Below, piece by piece: positions 6,338 through 6,819 of a stretch of DNA of 6,819 bases (position 1 is its first letter; the number at the start of each line of letters is the position of its first letter). Both the position numbers and the translations under genes were made by a program. The notes below the pieces were generated by a model. That model worked only from the letters and a program-made list of their open reading frames with translations, did no database searches and had not been told where the DNA came from. Origin of the DNA: CAXBES01 sp965367015. GTDB taxonomy: Bacteria; Bacteroidota; Bacteroidia; Flavobacteriales; Flavobacteriaceae. The DNA lies in the NCBI GenBank assembly GCA_965367015.1, contig CBDUGY010000137.1, positions 1-6,819 on the forward strand, written 5' to 3'.

Positions 6338-6819
6338 AATTTCTAGAATTTTGTGTTCAAATCTTAAACTTTTTTTTGTTCCATAATAATAGGTATATAA
6401 TGGTCAAAAAGTATGCCCGATTTATCATTAGGAACTACTATTTCTTCCCAGAATTAACTTAAAACTTTAATTAGAATTACTGTAAAATTTTGATTGTCAA
6501 TATCAATAAGTAGGCGAAATCATTGAAAAAAATGTTATGGCCTGAATGGTTCAATTAAACAAAAACGCATATCGTTATTAATTTCAAAATACTTAATATG
6601 CCCTATGATCGTGTTTCAATCATTTTTTAGGTTTAATGCAACCCTACCGGGGAAACAAAACATTTCTGTAACAAGGAAGTTTCCTACATTTAGCCTGACA
6701 ACTTACAATGCTGTCATATTCTACTTTGTAGATTTTTTGTCGTAATTTATTAGTTACTTGAACATACTAAAACATATGTTTTGAAAATAAAATGTAGATT
6801 TTCAACAATCAATCAATTG
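6338..6819. other. 482 bp non-coding, probably regulatory stretch
   Basis: No open frame of useful length is seen on either strand, and the base content is very AT-rich. It should hold the promoter of the leftward secreted-protein gene; only a partial match is visible (TTG at 6405-6407 and TATTATGG at 6381-6388 on the minus strand, spacing 16 bp). Toward the right end are a GCAACC box (6638-6643), an AGGAAGTTTCCT near-palindrome (6674-6685), a 14 bp perfect palindrome (6769-6782) and a 10 bp direct repeat (6727-6736 and 6793-6802). These suggest the control region of a rightward gene that starts beyond the window. Confidence 0.5.
6769..6782. repeat. 14 bp perfect palindrome, possible operator
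   Basis: AAAACATATGTTTT is self-complementary over 14 bp. It is bracketed by two copies of TGTAGATTTT at 6727-6736 and 6793-6802, whose starts are 66 bp apart. A dimeric regulator could bind here, but AT-rich DNA produces such palindromes by chance at a modest rate, so the role is only inferred. Confidence 0.35.

Noticed and set aside
6564..6576. AACG-catat-CGTT inverted repeat as an operator
   Set aside because: Four-base arms are expected often by chance, and no second copy is present.

Overview
The window looks like a chromosomal segment of a member of the Bacteroidota, most likely a flavobacterium. The sequence is AT-rich and carries several exact matches to the Bacteroidota -7 promoter element (TAnnTTTG). 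Several exported proteins have signal peptides ending in A|QD, and one lipoprotein has a Lys/Asp-rich stretch right after its lipid cysteine. The protein families (flavobacterial membrane metalloprotease, lipoprotein NamZ, LolC/E-like permease with a short FFIARR start) also fit. The genus cannot be named from this sequence alone.

Layout from left to right. Positions 1-85 may hold the last codons of a rightward gene cut by the window edge. At 122-904 (minus) is a zinc metalloprotease lipoprotein. It is divergent from an exported DUF2059 protein at 943-1491 (plus), and their promoters overlap. The DUF2059 gene runs into the end of a convergent SAM-dependent methyltransferase gene at 1466-2200 (minus), with a 26 bp overlap. 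A YkgJ-type cysteine-cluster protein follows at 2289-2783 (plus), almost certainly starting at the second ATG, just after a -7 box. At 2904-4163 (minus) is a NamZ/DUF1343 exo-N-acetylmuramidase lipoprotein. Its long upstream open frame is spurious because it runs back into the neighbouring gene. Divergent from it, at 4291-5526 (plus), is an FtsX/LolE-type permease with a GTG start. This permease gene converges on a secreted protein of unknown function at 5591-6337 (minus), and a strong hairpin between them ends transcription. Positions 6338-6819 are non-coding and look regulatory.

Five of the seven confident genes encode exported or membrane proteins: a surface lipoprotein protease, a periplasmic DUF2059 protein, a wall-recycling lipoprotein, a lipoprotein-sorting-type permease and a secreted unknown. 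The shared theme is the cell envelope, but there is no single operon. Orientations alternate and almost every gene has its own promoter. I see no mobile element, CRISPR array, RNA gene or defence cassette. The window reads as ordinary core genome, with the 248-residue secreted protein, the unusual metalloprotease zinc site and the right-hand regulatory region as the least explained parts.
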